DNA of 64,000 nt from Thalassobacillus devorans MSP14 (GTDB taxonomy: Bacteria > Bacillota > Bacilli > Bacillales > Halobacillaceae), in NCBI RefSeq assembly GCF_000496835.1, contig NZ_KI543236.1, positions 166,709 to 230,708 of the forward strand, given 5' to 3'. The notes beneath the pieces are model-generated. The model was not told the DNA's origin, did no database searches, and worked only from the letters and a program-made list of their open reading frames with translations. Within the stretch, counting starts at the first letter, position 1. The number at the start of each line of letters is the position of its first letter. Positions 16,321-26,135 of the stretch are shown in pieces. A program made the position numbers and the translations under genes.

Positions 16321-17382
16321 ATGTTGAAGCGGTTGAGCAGTATCCGGTATAGCTTTATAAGATCACATTTATTCGGTTTGGTATTGAACATATTCGTCCT
16401 CCTTGCTGTGCTATTGTCCATCCATGTCTGGTTTTCACCGTCCTGGCTGTCTGCGGGCGCTATTCTGTTGTTCATAGCTGTATATATTTTGCTGGGTTTG
16501 TTTATGTCTTTTTATGCTGGCTTCCGTTCAAGTGGGGATCTGAAGGATAGAATTGACAGTTTATCTACAGTAATCACCCATCTTGCCAGAGGCAACTTCA
16601 AAACAAAGATTTTATTCAGTGAAGAAGATGAAATTGCCAGGATTGCCGGAGAATTGAATGAGCTTGGCGGAAAACTGCAGGAGCAGAAGGAGTCATTGGT
16701 AAGATTGGCGGATGAAAAAGCAGAGTTGGCAAAGAAAGCACATAGTGCTGCGACTATGGAAGAACGACATCGGCTGGCGCGCGATTTACATGATGCGGTA
16801 AGCCAGCAGTTATTTGCTTTGACCATGATGTCGCAGGCTGCGGTAAGAATGTTTGATAAAAAGCCGGAAAAAGCGAAACAGCAGATAGAAGAAATCACAT
16901 CCATGGCGCTGCAGGCTCAAACCGAGATGCGTGCATTATTATTGCACTTGCGTCCGGTGCATTTATCAGGAGAACCATTGACAACAGGGATTGAGCGACT
17001 GGTAGAGGAGTTGAAACAGAAGTGCCCCATCGATTTCCATCTTCACCTGAAAAAAATGGAGCCCTTTTCTCAAACCATTGAGGAGCATTTATTCAGGATA
17101 GTCCAGGAAGCACTCACCAATATCCTCCGTCACTCAAATGCAACAGAGGTAAATGTTACAATCAATAAGAAAAACAAGGAGCTATTTTTACATATTGGAG
17201 ATAACGGAGATGGTTTCGATACCGCTGAAAAAGAAATGATTGTTGCTTCCTATGGATTGAAAACGATGAAAGAAAGGACGGAAGAAATCGGAGGCGCATT
17301 TGCCATCCGCTCACGGGAAGGGGAAGGAACTCATATTGATATACGTGTGCCATTACGGGAAGTGAAGGGAGAGATTGGATGA
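16321..17382 (+). CDS. liaS: LiaS-like sensor histidine kinase
   Basis: A 353-residue NarX/LiaS-type intramembrane-sensing kinase. Two closely spaced membrane segments (about residues 18-36 and 44-66) are joined by a very short extracytoplasmic loop. A HAMP-like region and coiled coil follow, then the HisKA_3 motif RHRLARDLHDAVSQQL with phospho-acceptor His157. The HATPase domain has NILRHSNA and DNGDGF. It overlaps liaR by 4 bp (ATGA). Partners are the adjacent LiaF and LiaR. Confidence 0.93.
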   Translation: MLKRLSSIRYSFIRSHLFGLVLNIFVLLAVLLSIHVWFSPSWLSAGAILLFIAVYILLGLFMSFYAGFRSSGDLKDRIDSLSTVITHLARGNFKTKILFSEEDEIARIAGELNELGGKLQEQKESLVRLADEKAELAKKAHSAATMEERHRLARDLHDAVSQQLFALTMMSQAAVRMFDKKPEKAKQQIEEITSMALQAQTEMRALLLHLRPVHLSGEPLTTGIERLVEELKQKCPIDFHLHLKKMEPFSQTIEEHLFRIVQEALTNILRHSNATEVNVTINKKNKELFLHIGDNGDGFDTAEKEMIVASYGLKTMKERTEEIGGAFAIRSREGEGTHIDIRVPLREVKGEIG

Positions 17383-18014
17383 TACGGGTAGTGGTGATTG
17401 ATGATCACGATATCGTACGAAAAGGGATCATTGCATATTTAAATACCGAGGAAGAGCTCGATATCATAGGTGAAGCCTCAAGCGGCTATGAAGGAGCAGC
17501 ACTTGTGGCAGAAATGAAGCCGGATGTAGTCTTAATGGATCTGATCATGGAGAATGGGACCGGTATTGAGGCTACTGAAAAAATCATGGCCGACCATCCG
17601 GAATGCAAAGTGATTATATTGACAAGCTATTATGACGATGAAAAGGTATTTCCGGCGTTAGAAGCAGGCGCGTTCAGCTATATGCTGAAGACATCATCCG
17701 CAGATGAAATAGCGGATGCCATCAAAAAAGCATCCCAGGGCGAGAACACCATCGAACCGAAAGTAGCGAGCAAAATGATGAACCGCTTTCGGTCTTCCGA
17801 AAAGAAACCCCATGATGAGTTGACACAAAGAGAACTGGAAGTTTTGCTATGTATCGGAGAAGGAATGACAAATCAGGAAATCAGTGATTCTCTTTATATT
17901 GGTATCAAGACAGTCAAAACCCATGTCAGCAATATCCTAAGCAAACTTGGCGTTCACGACCGGACCCAGGCAGCTGTGTATGCTCATAAAAATCATTTAT
18001 TGAAAAAGATTTAA
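17379..18014 (+). CDS. liaR: LiaR-like response regulator
   Basis: A 211-residue NarL/FixJ response regulator. The receiver domain (residues 1-118) has the acidic pair DD (8-9), phospho-acceptor Asp54 in VLMDLIMENG and Lys104-equivalent MLKTSS. The LuxR-type HTH (about residues 145-205) has LTQRELEVLLCIGEGMTNQEI and KTVKTHVSNIL. It is the last gene of liaFSR, translationally coupled to liaS. Targets probably include the operon itself. Confidence 0.93.
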   Translation: MIRVVVIDDHDIVRKGIIAYLNTEEELDIIGEASSGYEGAALVAEMKPDVVLMDLIMENGTGIEATEKIMADHPECKVIILTSYYDDEKVFPALEAGAFSYMLKTSSADEIADAIKKASQGENTIEPKVASKMMNRFRSSEKKPHDELTQRELEVLLCIGEGMTNQEISDSLYIGIKTVKTHVSNILSKLGVHDRTQAAVYAHKNHLLKKI

Positions 18015-18091
18015 CTAAAAAGAAGTCGATGTCACGGGGGAACGAAAAAAAAGCTTTTACTGTAAAGTACGAATGAAATATCTAGTTAATA

Positions 18092-18128
18092 TAAAAAAGT
18101 GAGCGGGCATGAGGCCGCTCACTTTTTT
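18092..18128. terminator. Bidirectional terminator between liaR and hmoB
   Basis: AAGTGAGCGG-GCATGAGG-CCGCTCACTT with A-rich and T-rich flanks on both sides, between convergent genes. Confidence 0.9.
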
Positions 18129-18634
18129 CATTCATCTGCAAATTGCACCATCTGATACTGCGTAATATAAGCATTCCCATCAATGAAGGAAGGCTTTTTG
18201 CTGTGACTTGGTCCGGAATTCTGGTGTGCTTTTTCAAAGGACTGGGAATTCTTCCAGTCTTCAAAATCATTTTCATTTCGCCACTGAGTCAATACGACAT
18301 AGGTGTTGCCTTTTAAAGGGCGGAGAATGCGCAGCGCCTGGAAACCTTCCATTTGTTCCACGCCGCCTTTGCGGTTTTTAAAACGATCTTCGAAAACAGG
18401 ACGTCCTTCATCGCTGACAGGGATGTTGTTCATTACCACGAACCCGTCCGGCTTCATTTCACCTACAGCATCCACCGTTTCATATTCCCGGCCTTCTTCG
18501 AATATGGAGGGCTCACCTTCCTGGTAAGCAACTGTCTTGTCCTGGTCTTGCATGAAAAAGAGTGTGGTTTCTGGGTGCTTCTTATCTAGCTTTGCTAAAT
18601 AGTTTGGTGTACCATTTGTCATAGAAACTTTCAT
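18128..18634 (-). CDS. hmoB: Heme-degrading monooxygenase HmoB (YhgC-like)
   Basis: A 168-residue protein, close to B. subtilis HmoB (166). The C-terminal half (about residues 60-150) is an antibiotic-biosynthesis-monooxygenase-type domain: VVMNNIPVS, FEDRFKNRKGGVEQMEGFQ, YVVLTQWRNENDFEDW and FEKAH, the pattern of IsdG/HmoB heme oxygenases. The start at 18634 (MKVSMTNG) has AAAGGGG upstream. The ATG at 18655 lacks a ribosome site. It lies next to pbpF-hemEHY as in B. subtilis, which links heme breakdown and synthesis. No obvious Fur box was found. Confidence 0.88.
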   Translation of the reverse strand: MKVSMTNGTPNYLAKLDKKHPETTLFFMQDQDKTVAYQEGEPSIFEEGREYETVDAVGEMKPDGFVVMNNIPVSDEGRPVFEDRFKNRKGGVEQMEGFQALRILRPLKGNTYVVLTQWRNENDFEDWKNSQSFEKAHQNSGPSHSKKPSFIDGNAYITQYQMVQFADE

Positions 18635-18739
18635 TTGCACATATCCCCTTTCCATTATAAATTCAGTTTAGCAATGAAAGAATTGAAAAAACAAGTTATA
18701 GCCTCGTAAAGCAAAGATAGAAGAAAGGATGCACAAATC

Positions 18740-20923
18740 TTGAAGATATGGAATGACAACAAAAGACCACCTACCAGGATGAAACGTCTCAAGAGGAAAC
18801 GTTATAAGTGGGCAGCGATCGTCGCTCTCAGTGCAGTATTGTTAGCGGTACTGGGTTATTTGACTATCCTGTTTGGCGGGATTTTGGTTGCTGATAAAGA
18901 AAAAATTGTATTGAATGACGCTACGACAGTCGAGTTGGAAAACGGAGAAGTGATTGAGCGGATATATACCGAAAACCGTACCATGATATCCATTGATGAA
19001 GTTCCCGATCATGTCGAAGACGCTTTTATTGCCGTCGAGGACGCCCGCTTTTATGAGCATGGCGGTATTGATCCCAGGGCAATTTTCCGTGCGCTGTACA
19101 AGGACTTGATTGCGATGAAAAAGGTGGAGGGCGGCAGTACGATTACCATGCAGCTTGCCAAAAATTTATTTTTGACGAATGATAAAACGTGGATGAGAAA
19201 AACAAAAGAAGTGATGGCTGCTCTTTATTTAGAGCGTAATTATACCAAAAAAGAAATACTGGAGCTTTATTTGAACCGCATTTATTTTGGAAAAGGAATT
19301 TATGGAATCGAACAGGCCGCGCGGACATATTACAGCAAGCCTGCCTCTGAATTGACTATATCTGAAGGGGCAACGCTGGCAGGGATGCCGAAAGCTCCAA
19401 ACACGTATTCCCCGATAGATAATCCGGAAGAAGCGGTGAAACGCCGGAATGTCGTATTGAGCCGGATGCATGATGTCGGCATGATTACATCCGAACAGAT
19501 GCTGCAGCTGCAGGGCAAGACGTTAGAAGTGAATCACCAGGAACAGGAGGACCAGAAATGGTCGAATAGTTATGTGGATCTTGTGATCCGGGAAGCGGCG
19601 GCCCGCTACAATATCAGCCGTGATGAGCTGAAACGGGGAGGCTACCGCATCGTAACCGGAATGGATCCCGAAATTCAGAAAATAGCCTATGACCAGATGC
19701 AAAATGGAGAATATGCCCCTGGTTCTGTGGAGGGTGTGCAAGGAGCGTTCACGTTGATGGATGCTGACAGCGGAGCGGTCGTAGCTGCCATTGGCGGACG
19801 TGATTTTGAACATGGCGGCATGAATCGTGCGAATGTCCGGCGCGCTCCCGGCTCGACGATCAAACCGTTGTCAGTATATGGTCCTGCCATGATGGAAGCC
19901 GGGTATCATCCCTATTCCTTATTGGTGGATCGTCCAATGAAATTCGGCAAGTATCAGCCAAAGAACTATGATGATAATTACGAAGGGATCGTTTCCCTAT
20001 ACCAGGCGCTGGTCGAGTCTAAAAACGTCTCTGCCGTCTGGCTGCTTGACCAGATTGGTGTCGGCACATCCAAAGAGTACTTGAAAAAGCTCGGCCTTAA
20101 AACGAATGATAGCGGGCTTTCCCTTGCTCTCGGTGGTCTTAAGCATGGGTATACGCCAGTCCAGATGGTCGAAGCTTATCGGGCATTTGCAAGAGGCGGC
20201 AAGGCCGTTGATGCCTATACCATCAAGAAGATTGAAGATCGCAACGGTAAAGTTATAGAAGAGATGAAACCGGAAGAGAGAACTGTTTTTTCTGCTCAAG
20301 TGGCCTGGAATATCACCGAGATGCTCCAGCGAGTCGTTACCCATGGAACTGGAACAGCTGGAGATTATGGAAAAGCATTAGCCGGAAAAACAGGTACCCA
20401 GCAGCATGATTCCGTACCAGGTAAAAATAAGGACGTGTGGTTTGCCGGTTACACTCCTGAATATGTCGGCAGTGTCTGGATGGGCTATGATTCTTCAGGT
20501 AAAGAGCACTACCTGGAAGGGGGAAGCAGCTATCCGACAGCCATGATGAAGGCGATATTGACTGAAATCGATCAACAAAAAGGATTGAGTGCAAGTTTTC
20601 AAAAACCAGAGAATGTAAAAGATGTACCGCCGCCGATGAAGCTCCCTGTAATAAACGATCTAAAGGTGAATTTTGAAGTCGGAGGTGTATCGCTGGTAAG
20701 AGGAAGACTGTCCTGGACCCCTGCACAGGATGATCGGGTGGTGTATCGGATCTATCGCGATGAACCTGGAATTGATACCCGAATTGGCGAAGTGACTGGC
20801 CAGGGATCCTATACCGTGAATACGAGTGATGTGTTTAAACGAAATACCTATTATGTCGTTCCTTATAATCCACTGACAAAAATGGAGGGAGAACCTTCCA
20901 ATAAAGCAGTACTGGAATGGTAA
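18740..20923 (+). CDS. pbpF: Class A penicillin-binding protein (PbpF, PBP2C-like)
   Basis: A 727-residue bifunctional peptidoglycan synthase. A basic cytoplasmic N-terminus and one membrane anchor (about residues 22-50) are followed by a GT51 glycosyltransferase (EDARFYEHGG about residue 93, GGSTITMQLAKN about 131). The transpeptidase has STIK (Ser about 372), SKN and KTGTQQ (about 552). A fibronectin-type tail (about residues 640-727) follows. The start is a TTG at 18740 with AAAGGATG upstream. Polymerises and cross-links glycan strands on the outer membrane face. It precedes hemEHY, as in B. subtilis, where PbpF is spore-associated. Confidence 0.93.
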   Translation: MKIWNDNKRPPTRMKRLKRKRYKWAAIVALSAVLLAVLGYLTILFGGILVADKEKIVLNDATTVELENGEVIERIYTENRTMISIDEVPDHVEDAFIAVEDARFYEHGGIDPRAIFRALYKDLIAMKKVEGGSTITMQLAKNLFLTNDKTWMRKTKEVMAALYLERNYTKKEILELYLNRIYFGKGIYGIEQAARTYYSKPASELTISEGATLAGMPKAPNTYSPIDNPEEAVKRRNVVLSRMHDVGMITSEQMLQLQGKTLEVNHQEQEDQKWSNSYVDLVIREAAARYNISRDELKRGGYRIVTGMDPEIQKIAYDQMQNGEYAPGSVEGVQGAFTLMDADSGAVVAAIGGRDFEHGGMNRANVRRAPGSTIKPLSVYGPAMMEAGYHPYSLLVDRPMKFGKYQPKNYDDNYEGIVSLYQALVESKNVSAVWLLDQIGVGTSKEYLKKLGLKTNDSGLSLALGGLKHGYTPVQMVEAYRAFARGGKAVDAYTIKKIEDRNGKVIEEMKPEERTVFSAQVAWNITEMLQRVVTHGTGTAGDYGKALAGKTGTQQHDSVPGKNKDVWFAGYTPEYVGSVWMGYDSSGKEHYLEGGSSYPTAMMKAILTEIDQQKGLSASFQKPENVKDVPPPMKLPVINDLKVNFEVGGVSLVRGRLSWTPAQDDRVVYRIYRDEPGIDTRIGEVTGQGSYTVNTSDVFKRNTYYVVPYNPLTKMEGEPSNKAVLEW

Positions 20924-21102
20924 CAGCATAAAAAGTACAAAATGGTGACAAAAATCTTCAAGTACTATGTAGATAGTAAAAAAGTGTTATAGTGGAATAC
21001 GGATAAAAAGTATGATCGATGATCGAGGAAGTGGCTCAGGCGGAAGTTCGATGCTTCTGGTTGTCCCGCTTAGTTGAACATATAATAAAGGGGTTATTTC
21101 GC

Positions 21103-22140
21103 ATGACAAGACAGATCAACGATACAATTTTGAAAGCTTTCCGCGGGGAAACGACCGATTACACACCGGTCTGGTATATGCGTCAGGCAGGGCGTTCCCA
21201 GCCCGAGTACCGACAGTTGAAAGAGAAATATTCTTTGTTTGAAATCACCCATCAGCCTGAGTTGTGTGCGTATGTAACAAGGCTGCCGGTGGAACAGTAC
21301 GGCGTCGATGCAGCGATTCTTTATAAGGACATCATGTCGCCATTACCAGCGATTGGTGTCGATGTTGATATCGTGAAAGGTATTGGCCCTGTTATTGATA
21401 ACCCGATTACGTCCAAAGCGGACGTGGAGAATTTGGGCACTATCGACCCTGAATCCGACGTCCCCTACGTAATGGACACGATTCGCCTATTGACGAAAGA
21501 ACAGCTGGACGTCCCGTTGATTGGTTTCAGTGGAGCTCCATTCACACTCGCAAGTTATATGATAGAGGGTGGACCTTCGAAAAATTACAATAAAACAAAG
21601 GCATTGATGTACAGCGACTCCGAAACGTGGTTCTTATTGATGGATAAACTGGCGGATATGACGATTGATTATGTCAGAGGTCAAGTGAATGCAGGAGCGA
21701 AAGCGATCCAGATTTTCGATTCCTGGGTAGGTGCCTTGAATCAGGAAGATTACCGCACCTTCATCAAGCCTGTGATGCACCGGATTTTTTCTACGTTACA
21801 GGAAGAAGGCGTGCCATTGATTATGTTTGGTGTCGGAGCACGTCATTTGATTACAGAATGGAACGATCTGCCGGTGGATGTACTTGGGCTGGATTGGAGA
21901 ATGTCGATTACGGAAGCAAGAAATCTAGGCATAACGAAGCCGCTTCAAGGCAACCTGGACCCTTCGCTGCTGTTATCTGACTGGCATGTCATTGAGGAAC
22001 GTGCCAAACGGATCATCGAAGAGGGGAAAGAGCATCCCGCTCATATCTTCAATCTGGGACATGGGGTCACTCCGGACATCCAACCGGAAACGTTGAAACG
22101 ATTAACACAGTTGATCCATGACTATTCCAGCAAAAATTAA
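21103..22140 (+). CDS. hemE: Uroporphyrinogen decarboxylase HemE
   Basis: A 345-residue enzyme that converts uroporphyrinogen III to coproporphyrinogen III. Signature 1 ([15 protein letters not shown], residues 23-37) and signature 2 around [16 protein letters not shown] (about 142-157) are clear, as is [10 protein letters not shown] near the C-terminus. The start is the ATG at 21103 with AAAGGGG. The frame extends to 21019, but that part looks non-coding. First gene of hemE-hemH-hemY, the coproporphyrin-dependent heme route of Gram-positive bacteria. Confidence 0.97.
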   Translation: MTRQINDTILKAFRGETTDYTPVWYMRQAGRSQPEYRQLKEKYSLFEITHQPELCAYVTRLPVEQYGVDAAILYKDIMSPLPAIGVDVDIVKGIGPVIDNPITSKADVENLGTIDPESDVPYVMDTIRLLTKEQLDVPLIGFSGAPFTLASYMIEGGPSKNYNKTKALMYSDSETWFLLMDKLADMTIDYVRGQVNAGAKAIQIFDSWVGALNQEDYRTFIKPVMHRIFSTLQEEGVPLIMFGVGARHLITEWNDLPVDVLGLDWRMSITEARNLGITKPLQGNLDPSLLLSDWHVIEERAKRIIEEGKEHPAHIFNLGHGVTPDIQPETLKRLTQLIHDYSSKN

Positions 22141-22152
22141 GAGGTGAATGCA

Positions 22153-23082
22153 ATGGCTAAAAAACAGATAGGTCTCCTAGTGATGGCCTATGGAACCCCA
22201 TATAAAGAAGAAGACCTGGAACGTTACTATACACATATTCGGCGTGGCCGTAAGCCATCCGAGGAAATGCTTCAGGATTTACGGGAGCGCTATGATGCGA
22301 TTGGCGGAATTTCTCCCTTAGCCCGTATCACGGAAGATCAGGGAAAAGCGGTTGAAACCCGGCTGAACGACATGCAGGACGAGGTGGAATTCAAACTTTA
22401 CCTGGGTCTAAAACATATCGAGCCGTTTGTGGAAGAAGCGGTAGCGAACATGGCCGAAGATGGAATCAAAGAAGCCGTTTCTCTTGTACTGGCACCTCAT
22501 TACTCTACTTTCAGTGTCAAATCCTATAATGGCCGCGCCCAGGAAGAGGCGGCGAAACATGGTTTAAGCATCAAATCTGTAGAGAGCTGGTATGATAAGC
22601 CAGGATTCATCGATTATTGGAAAGAACAGATCAATGCAGTGTATGCCAACATGGATGAAGCAGAAAAGGAAAAAGCGTGCCTGATCGTTTCCGCGCACAG
22701 TCTGCCGGAAAAAATCCTGCAGGGAGGCGATCCTTATCCGGATCAATTGAAAAAAACAGCCGACTTGATTGCTGAGGCTGCCGGCATCACACAGTATGAA
22801 ATCGGCTGGCAAAGTGAAGGGAATACTCCAGATCCATGGCTTGGCCCGGACGTCCAGGATTTGACCAGAGATCTTTACCATGAAAAAGGCTATCGCTCCT
22901 TCGTCTATGCGCCGGTCGGTTTTGTATCCGATCATCTGGAAGTACTTTATGATAATGATTATGAGTGCAAAGTCGTCTGTGATGAAGTCGGTGCTAATTA
23001 CTATCGCCCTGAAATGCCGAATACCCACCCTAAGTTCATTGAAACTTTAGCTGAAGTAGTTTTGGAAAAAGTGAAAGAATAG
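22153..23082 (+). CDS. hemH: Coproporphyrin III ferrochelatase HemH/CpfC
   Basis: A 309-residue ferrochelatase that inserts iron into coproporphyrin III in the Gram-positive pathway. Seen: [10 protein letters not shown] (N-terminus), the conserved His region SAHSLPEKI (about residues 180-188; catalytic histidine) and a glutamate in [11 protein letters not shown] (about 258-268). The ATG at 22153 follows GAGGTG. The GTG at 22144 overlaps that site and is less likely. It is 12 bp after hemE and closely followed by hemY, so one operon. Confidence 0.96.
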   Translation: MAKKQIGLLVMAYGTPYKEEDLERYYTHIRRGRKPSEEMLQDLRERYDAIGGISPLARITEDQGKAVETRLNDMQDEVEFKLYLGLKHIEPFVEEAVANMAEDGIKEAVSLVLAPHYSTFSVKSYNGRAQEEAAKHGLSIKSVESWYDKPGFIDYWKEQINAVYANMDEAEKEKACLIVSAHSLPEKILQGGDPYPDQLKKTADLIAEAAGITQYEIGWQSEGNTPDPWLGPDVQDLTRDLYHEKGYRSFVYAPVGFVSDHLEVLYDNDYECKVVCDEVGANYYRPEMPNTHPKFIETLAEVVLEKVKE

Positions 23083-23091
23083 GGGATGTAC

Positions 23092-24498
23092 ATGTCTGAA
23101 ACTAAACAAATTGCAGTAGTAGGCGGCGGAATCTCCGGGCTTGCAGCTGCCTACTATTTACAAAAAGAAATCAAGCATCAGGAGCTTCCTTATGAAGTGA
23201 AGCTGATAGAAGCAAGTAACAAATTAGGTGGAAAAATCCGTACCGAGCAAAGAGATGGCTTCACGATAGAGCGTGGACCTGATTCATTTCTGGCCCGGAA
23301 AAAAAGTGCTTCGGAGCTTGCTTCAGATGTAGGACTTGGAGATCAGCTTGTCCCGAATGGCACCGGCCAATCCTATATTTTAGTGAAAAACAAACTGCAT
23401 AAAATGCCAAGCGGTTCATTCATGGGAATTCCAACAAAAGTACGGCCTTTCCTTTTTTCCAGCCTATTTTCTCCTTTTGGAAAAGTGAAGGCAGCCAAAG
23501 ATTTCATAAAGTCGAAAGGGGACCCGCAGGATGATCAATCGCTCGGTCGTTTCTTCCGTGGGCGCCTGGGTGATGAGGTCGTTGAAAACTTGATTGAACC
23601 GTTGCTGTCAGGTATTTATGCCGGGGATATCGACAACTTAAGCTTGATGTCTACCTTCCCTAACTTCTATCACCTTGAGCAGGAATATGGCAGCCTGATC
23701 AAAGGCTTGAATAAAACAATGCCGAATCGTAAGCCTGCTAAAAAAGGGAAAAAACCAAGTATGTTTTTGACATTGAAGGATGGATTGGAATCTTTAGTCG
23801 ATGCCGTGGCCGATCATTTGGAAGAAGATACGGTCCGTACTAATACAGCCGTTGACCATATCGAGAAAAAAGACAGCCATTATCATATGCTCCTAAGTGA
23901 TGGTACAGTCATGAAAGCAGAATCCATCATTTTAGCTGCCCCACATTTTGCTGTGGAGCGTATGCTGAGCAAATACGATTTCATGAAGCCATTTCAGGAA
24001 ATGCCCGCAACCTCTGTTGCCAACGTAGCACTCGCTTTTGACGAATCGGCTGTCAAAAAAGACATCGATGGTACTGGTTTTGTTGTATCCCGGAATAGTG
24101 ATTTTCGGATCACTGCATGTACCTGGACACATAAAAAGTGGCCACATTCCACACCAGAAGGCAAGGTGCTGCTGCGTTGCTATGTCGGTAAACCTGATGA
24201 TCAGGAGGTCGTTGATTTATCTGATCAGGAAATCACCGATATCGTCCTGGAGGATTTGAATAAAACCATGAATATCTCCGCACAACCGGAGTTTTCCGTT
24301 ATTACACGCTGGAAAAATGCTATGCCGCAATATACGGTAGGTCACCAACAGCGACTGGAAGACATCCATCAGGCTATGGCCCAGGCGCTTCCAGGTGTAT
24401 TCCTCGCTGGAGGGTCTTATCATGGCGTTGGCGTGCCTGATTGCATCGACCAAGGTAAAGATGCGGTTGAAAACGTATTAAGCTTTTTGCAAAATTAA
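23092..24498 (+). CDS. hemY: Coproporphyrinogen III oxidase HemY/CgoX
   Basis: A 468-residue FAD-dependent oxidase that oxidises coproporphyrinogen III to coproporphyrin III in the Firmicutes heme pathway. An N-terminal dinucleotide-binding motif VVGGGISGLAAAYYL (residues 8-22), then KLGGKIRTE and ERGPDSFL, and a C-terminal FAD motif GVFLAGGSYHGVGVPDCI are visible. Two ATGs (23086, 23092) share an AGGGG. The second is better spaced. It ends the hem operon, with the terminator at 24543-24585. Confidence 0.96.
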   Translation: MSETKQIAVVGGGISGLAAAYYLQKEIKHQELPYEVKLIEASNKLGGKIRTEQRDGFTIERGPDSFLARKKSASELASDVGLGDQLVPNGTGQSYILVKNKLHKMPSGSFMGIPTKVRPFLFSSLFSPFGKVKAAKDFIKSKGDPQDDQSLGRFFRGRLGDEVVENLIEPLLSGIYAGDIDNLSLMSTFPNFYHLEQEYGSLIKGLNKTMPNRKPAKKGKKPSMFLTLKDGLESLVDAVADHLEEDTVRTNTAVDHIEKKDSHYHMLLSDGTVMKAESIILAAPHFAVERMLSKYDFMKPFQEMPATSVANVALAFDESAVKKDIDGTGFVVSRNSDFRITACTWTHKKWPHSTPEGKVLLRCYVGKPDDQEVVDLSDQEITDIVLEDLNKTMNISAQPEFSVITRWKNAMPQYTVGHQQRLEDIHQAMAQALPGVFLAGGSYHGVGVPDCIDQGKDAVENVLSFLQN

Positions 24499-24542
24499 GT
24501 GCGCTGGTACTTAGCGTAATTGTTCAAAATTAATAGTAAGTT

Positions 24543-24585
24543 AAATCGAGTATGAAGTCTCAAAGGTTTCTACTCGATTTTTTTT
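24543..24585 (+). terminator. Terminator of hemEHY, repeat-related
   Basis: AAATCGAGTA...TACTCGATTT hairpin followed by TTTTTT. The stem and much of the loop recur at 52618-52659. Confidence 0.85.
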
Positions 24586-24725
24586 GAATTTTATCGGGCA
24601 GGGACAATCAACAGTTGCAGCCACGTGGGAAGTTTTCCAATTATAGGAGAGACAGCAGCCGGCATATTTACAATCACACAGCAAATACTACAGATGACCA
24701 TCCACAAATAGAAAGAGGTTATCTT

Positions 24726-25448
24726 ATGAAAAAACTTTTAACAGGGGTAATGTCTCTGTTTTTGATGACATTTTTAATCGCCTGCGCTGCTGAAAATGAT
24801 CAGGGAATGCAGGATATGAATAATGATATGCAGCGGGTGCACTATGGCCCTGATGATGCTACTCCTGACCGGAATGAGATGCAGCGTGATGAATATCGTT
24901 TCTTTACCGGTTTTGATTTAGGTGAATACCGGACCCAGCGGGACTACAACCCGAACTGGAACGGTGGTGATACTGCTGCGCCTGACAGAGGTAATGATAA
25001 CGCACCGCAGCAAAATCAACCGCAGCCAGAACAGAAGAATCAGCCGAAGCAGAACCAGCCTCAAGGAGATATTAACAATATCCAGCGGCAGGTTGTTGAG
25101 TTGACAAACCAGGAACGAAAAAAGAATGGGTTGAAACCACTGAAAATCGATCAGGAATTGACGGAAGTTGCACAAGAAAAATCAGAGGATATGTCGGAAA
25201 ATGATTATTTTTCCCACACCTCTCCCACCTACGGAAGCCCATTTGATATGATGAAAGACTTCGGGGTCGATTATACGAGAGCGGCTGAGAATATCGCAGC
25301 CGGTCAGCAGACTCCTGAGAGTGTCGTGGATGGCTGGATGAACAGTGCCGGGCACAGGAAAAATATTTTGAATGGCCAATTGACTCATATCGGAGTCGGA
25401 TATGATAAAGATGGAAACTATTGGACCCAGATGTTTATCAGAAAATAG
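24726..25448 (+). CDS. CAP-domain (SCP/YkwD-like) lipoprotein
   Basis: A 240-residue secreted lipoprotein: signal peptide with lipobox LIAC (Cys20), an acidic then Q/N/P-rich linker (about residues 22-118), and a C-terminal CAP domain (about 120-240) with LTNQERKKNGL, FSHTSPT, GENIA-type AENIAAG and SAGHRKNIL. Bacterial CAP proteins such as YkwD and the sporulation protein SafA partner have unknown chemistry. The CAP core histidines and glutamates (SHTS, AEN, GHRKN) are present. The start is the ATG at 24726 with AAAGAGG. Terminator at 25459-25493. Confidence 0.88.
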   Translation: MKKLLTGVMSLFLMTFLIACAAENDQGMQDMNNDMQRVHYGPDDATPDRNEMQRDEYRFFTGFDLGEYRTQRDYNPNWNGGDTAAPDRGNDNAPQQNQPQPEQKNQPKQNQPQGDINNIQRQVVELTNQERKKNGLKPLKIDQELTEVAQEKSEDMSENDYFSHTSPTYGSPFDMMKDFGVDYTRAAENIAAGQQTPESVVDGWMNSAGHRKNILNGQLTHIGVGYDKDGNYWTQMFIRK

Positions 25449-25458
25449 GGTGGACTAA

Positions 25459-25493
25459 AAAGAATTCCGTTTTAATGACGGAATTCTTTTTTT
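25459..25493 (+). terminator. Terminator of CAP lipoprotein gene
   Basis: AAAGAATTCCGT...ACGGAATTC with TTTTTTT after it. Confidence 0.92.
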
Positions 25494-25545
25494 ATGGTTA
25501 TGAATTTATAAAATTTTCTTTTTGTGGATAACTTCAGTTAGTGGT

Positions 25546-25770
25546 TGTCATCCAGCTCCAGCGCCTACCCCCTCGAGGTCTTAAGTCAATCCTCTCTGTG
25601 ATTAGAAAAACTTGGCTTATCGCCAAGGGTGTATGGCGAAAGCCTTAGTTTTACTTATACTTTAAACCTTGATTAAACTTGATTTGACTAAAAGTACAAA
25701 GAACGTCACGGCGAGGCTTGTCTTAAGCTTGTCGGGGGTGAGCAAGACGCTTGCGCTTTTGTTCATACAA
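25546..25770. repeat. Bacillaceae-type dispersed intergenic repeat (AGCTCCAGCGCC...CGCTTGCGCTTTTGTTC)
   Basis: About 225 bp of non-coding sequence beginning TCCAGCTCCAGCGCCTACCC, with CCCTCGAGGTCTTAAGTCAATCC near the start and ending GTCGGGGGTGAGCAAGACGC...GCTTTTGTTC. The right end recurs at 28016-28065. Similar sequences are, from memory, common in intergenic regions of Bacillus-related genomes. Function unknown. Confidence 0.65.
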
Positions 25771-25796
25771 CATATTTGTTATAGTCCTATTAATAC

Positions 25797-25831
25797 ACAA
25801 AAAAGTGGGACAGCTATATAACAGCTGTCCC
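25797..25831 (-). terminator. Terminator of yhfH-like gene
   Basis: GGGACAGCT/AGCTGTCCC hairpin. On the minus strand it is followed by ACTTTTTTG. Confidence 0.85.
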
Positions 25832-25875
25832 GGCAGGAAGGATCTCAAAGCAAAGGGTTATTGATATAACAGCAC

Positions 25876-26004
25876 TTAGCGTGCTGGGTGATCACACTCA
25901 TCGCAAAGATTTCCGTAGCAATCCGCTTTCTCATCAATGGCATTACCGCAGCTTACACACTGTTTACGTGGTAGATTTTTAAAGAATTCAACAATACTCA
26001 TCAT
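25876..26004 (-). CDS. yhfH: YhfH-like small zinc-ribbon-type protein
   Basis: A 42-residue protein (MMSIVEFFKNLPRKQC...). Two cysteine pairs, CVSC (residues 16-19) and CxxxxxCDEC (about 29-37), suggest a single zinc site. The sequence matches the YhfH family of short Bacillus proteins of unknown function, and the place just upstream of yhfI is the same as in B. subtilis. AGGAGG precedes the ATG at 26004. The next ATG at 26001 is an alternative. Confidence 0.85.
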   Translation of the reverse strand: MMSIVEFFKNLPRKQCVSCGNAIDEKADCYGNLCDECDHPAR

Positions 26005-26135
26005 GAAGAATCGCCTCCTGAAAATGTGTTTAGAATTGGTATACCCATATTGTATTATAACAAAACTGATAAATCAATAGGCTGTTATAAAACAATGCAA
26101 AAATAGTAAAAATGTTGGTAATAGGAGGAAGGGCA

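Noticed and set aside
21019-21102. N-terminal extension of HemE from 21019
   Set aside because: The 28 added residues do not resemble the family, and the ATG at 21103 has an AAAGGGG ribosome site and the standard HemE start.
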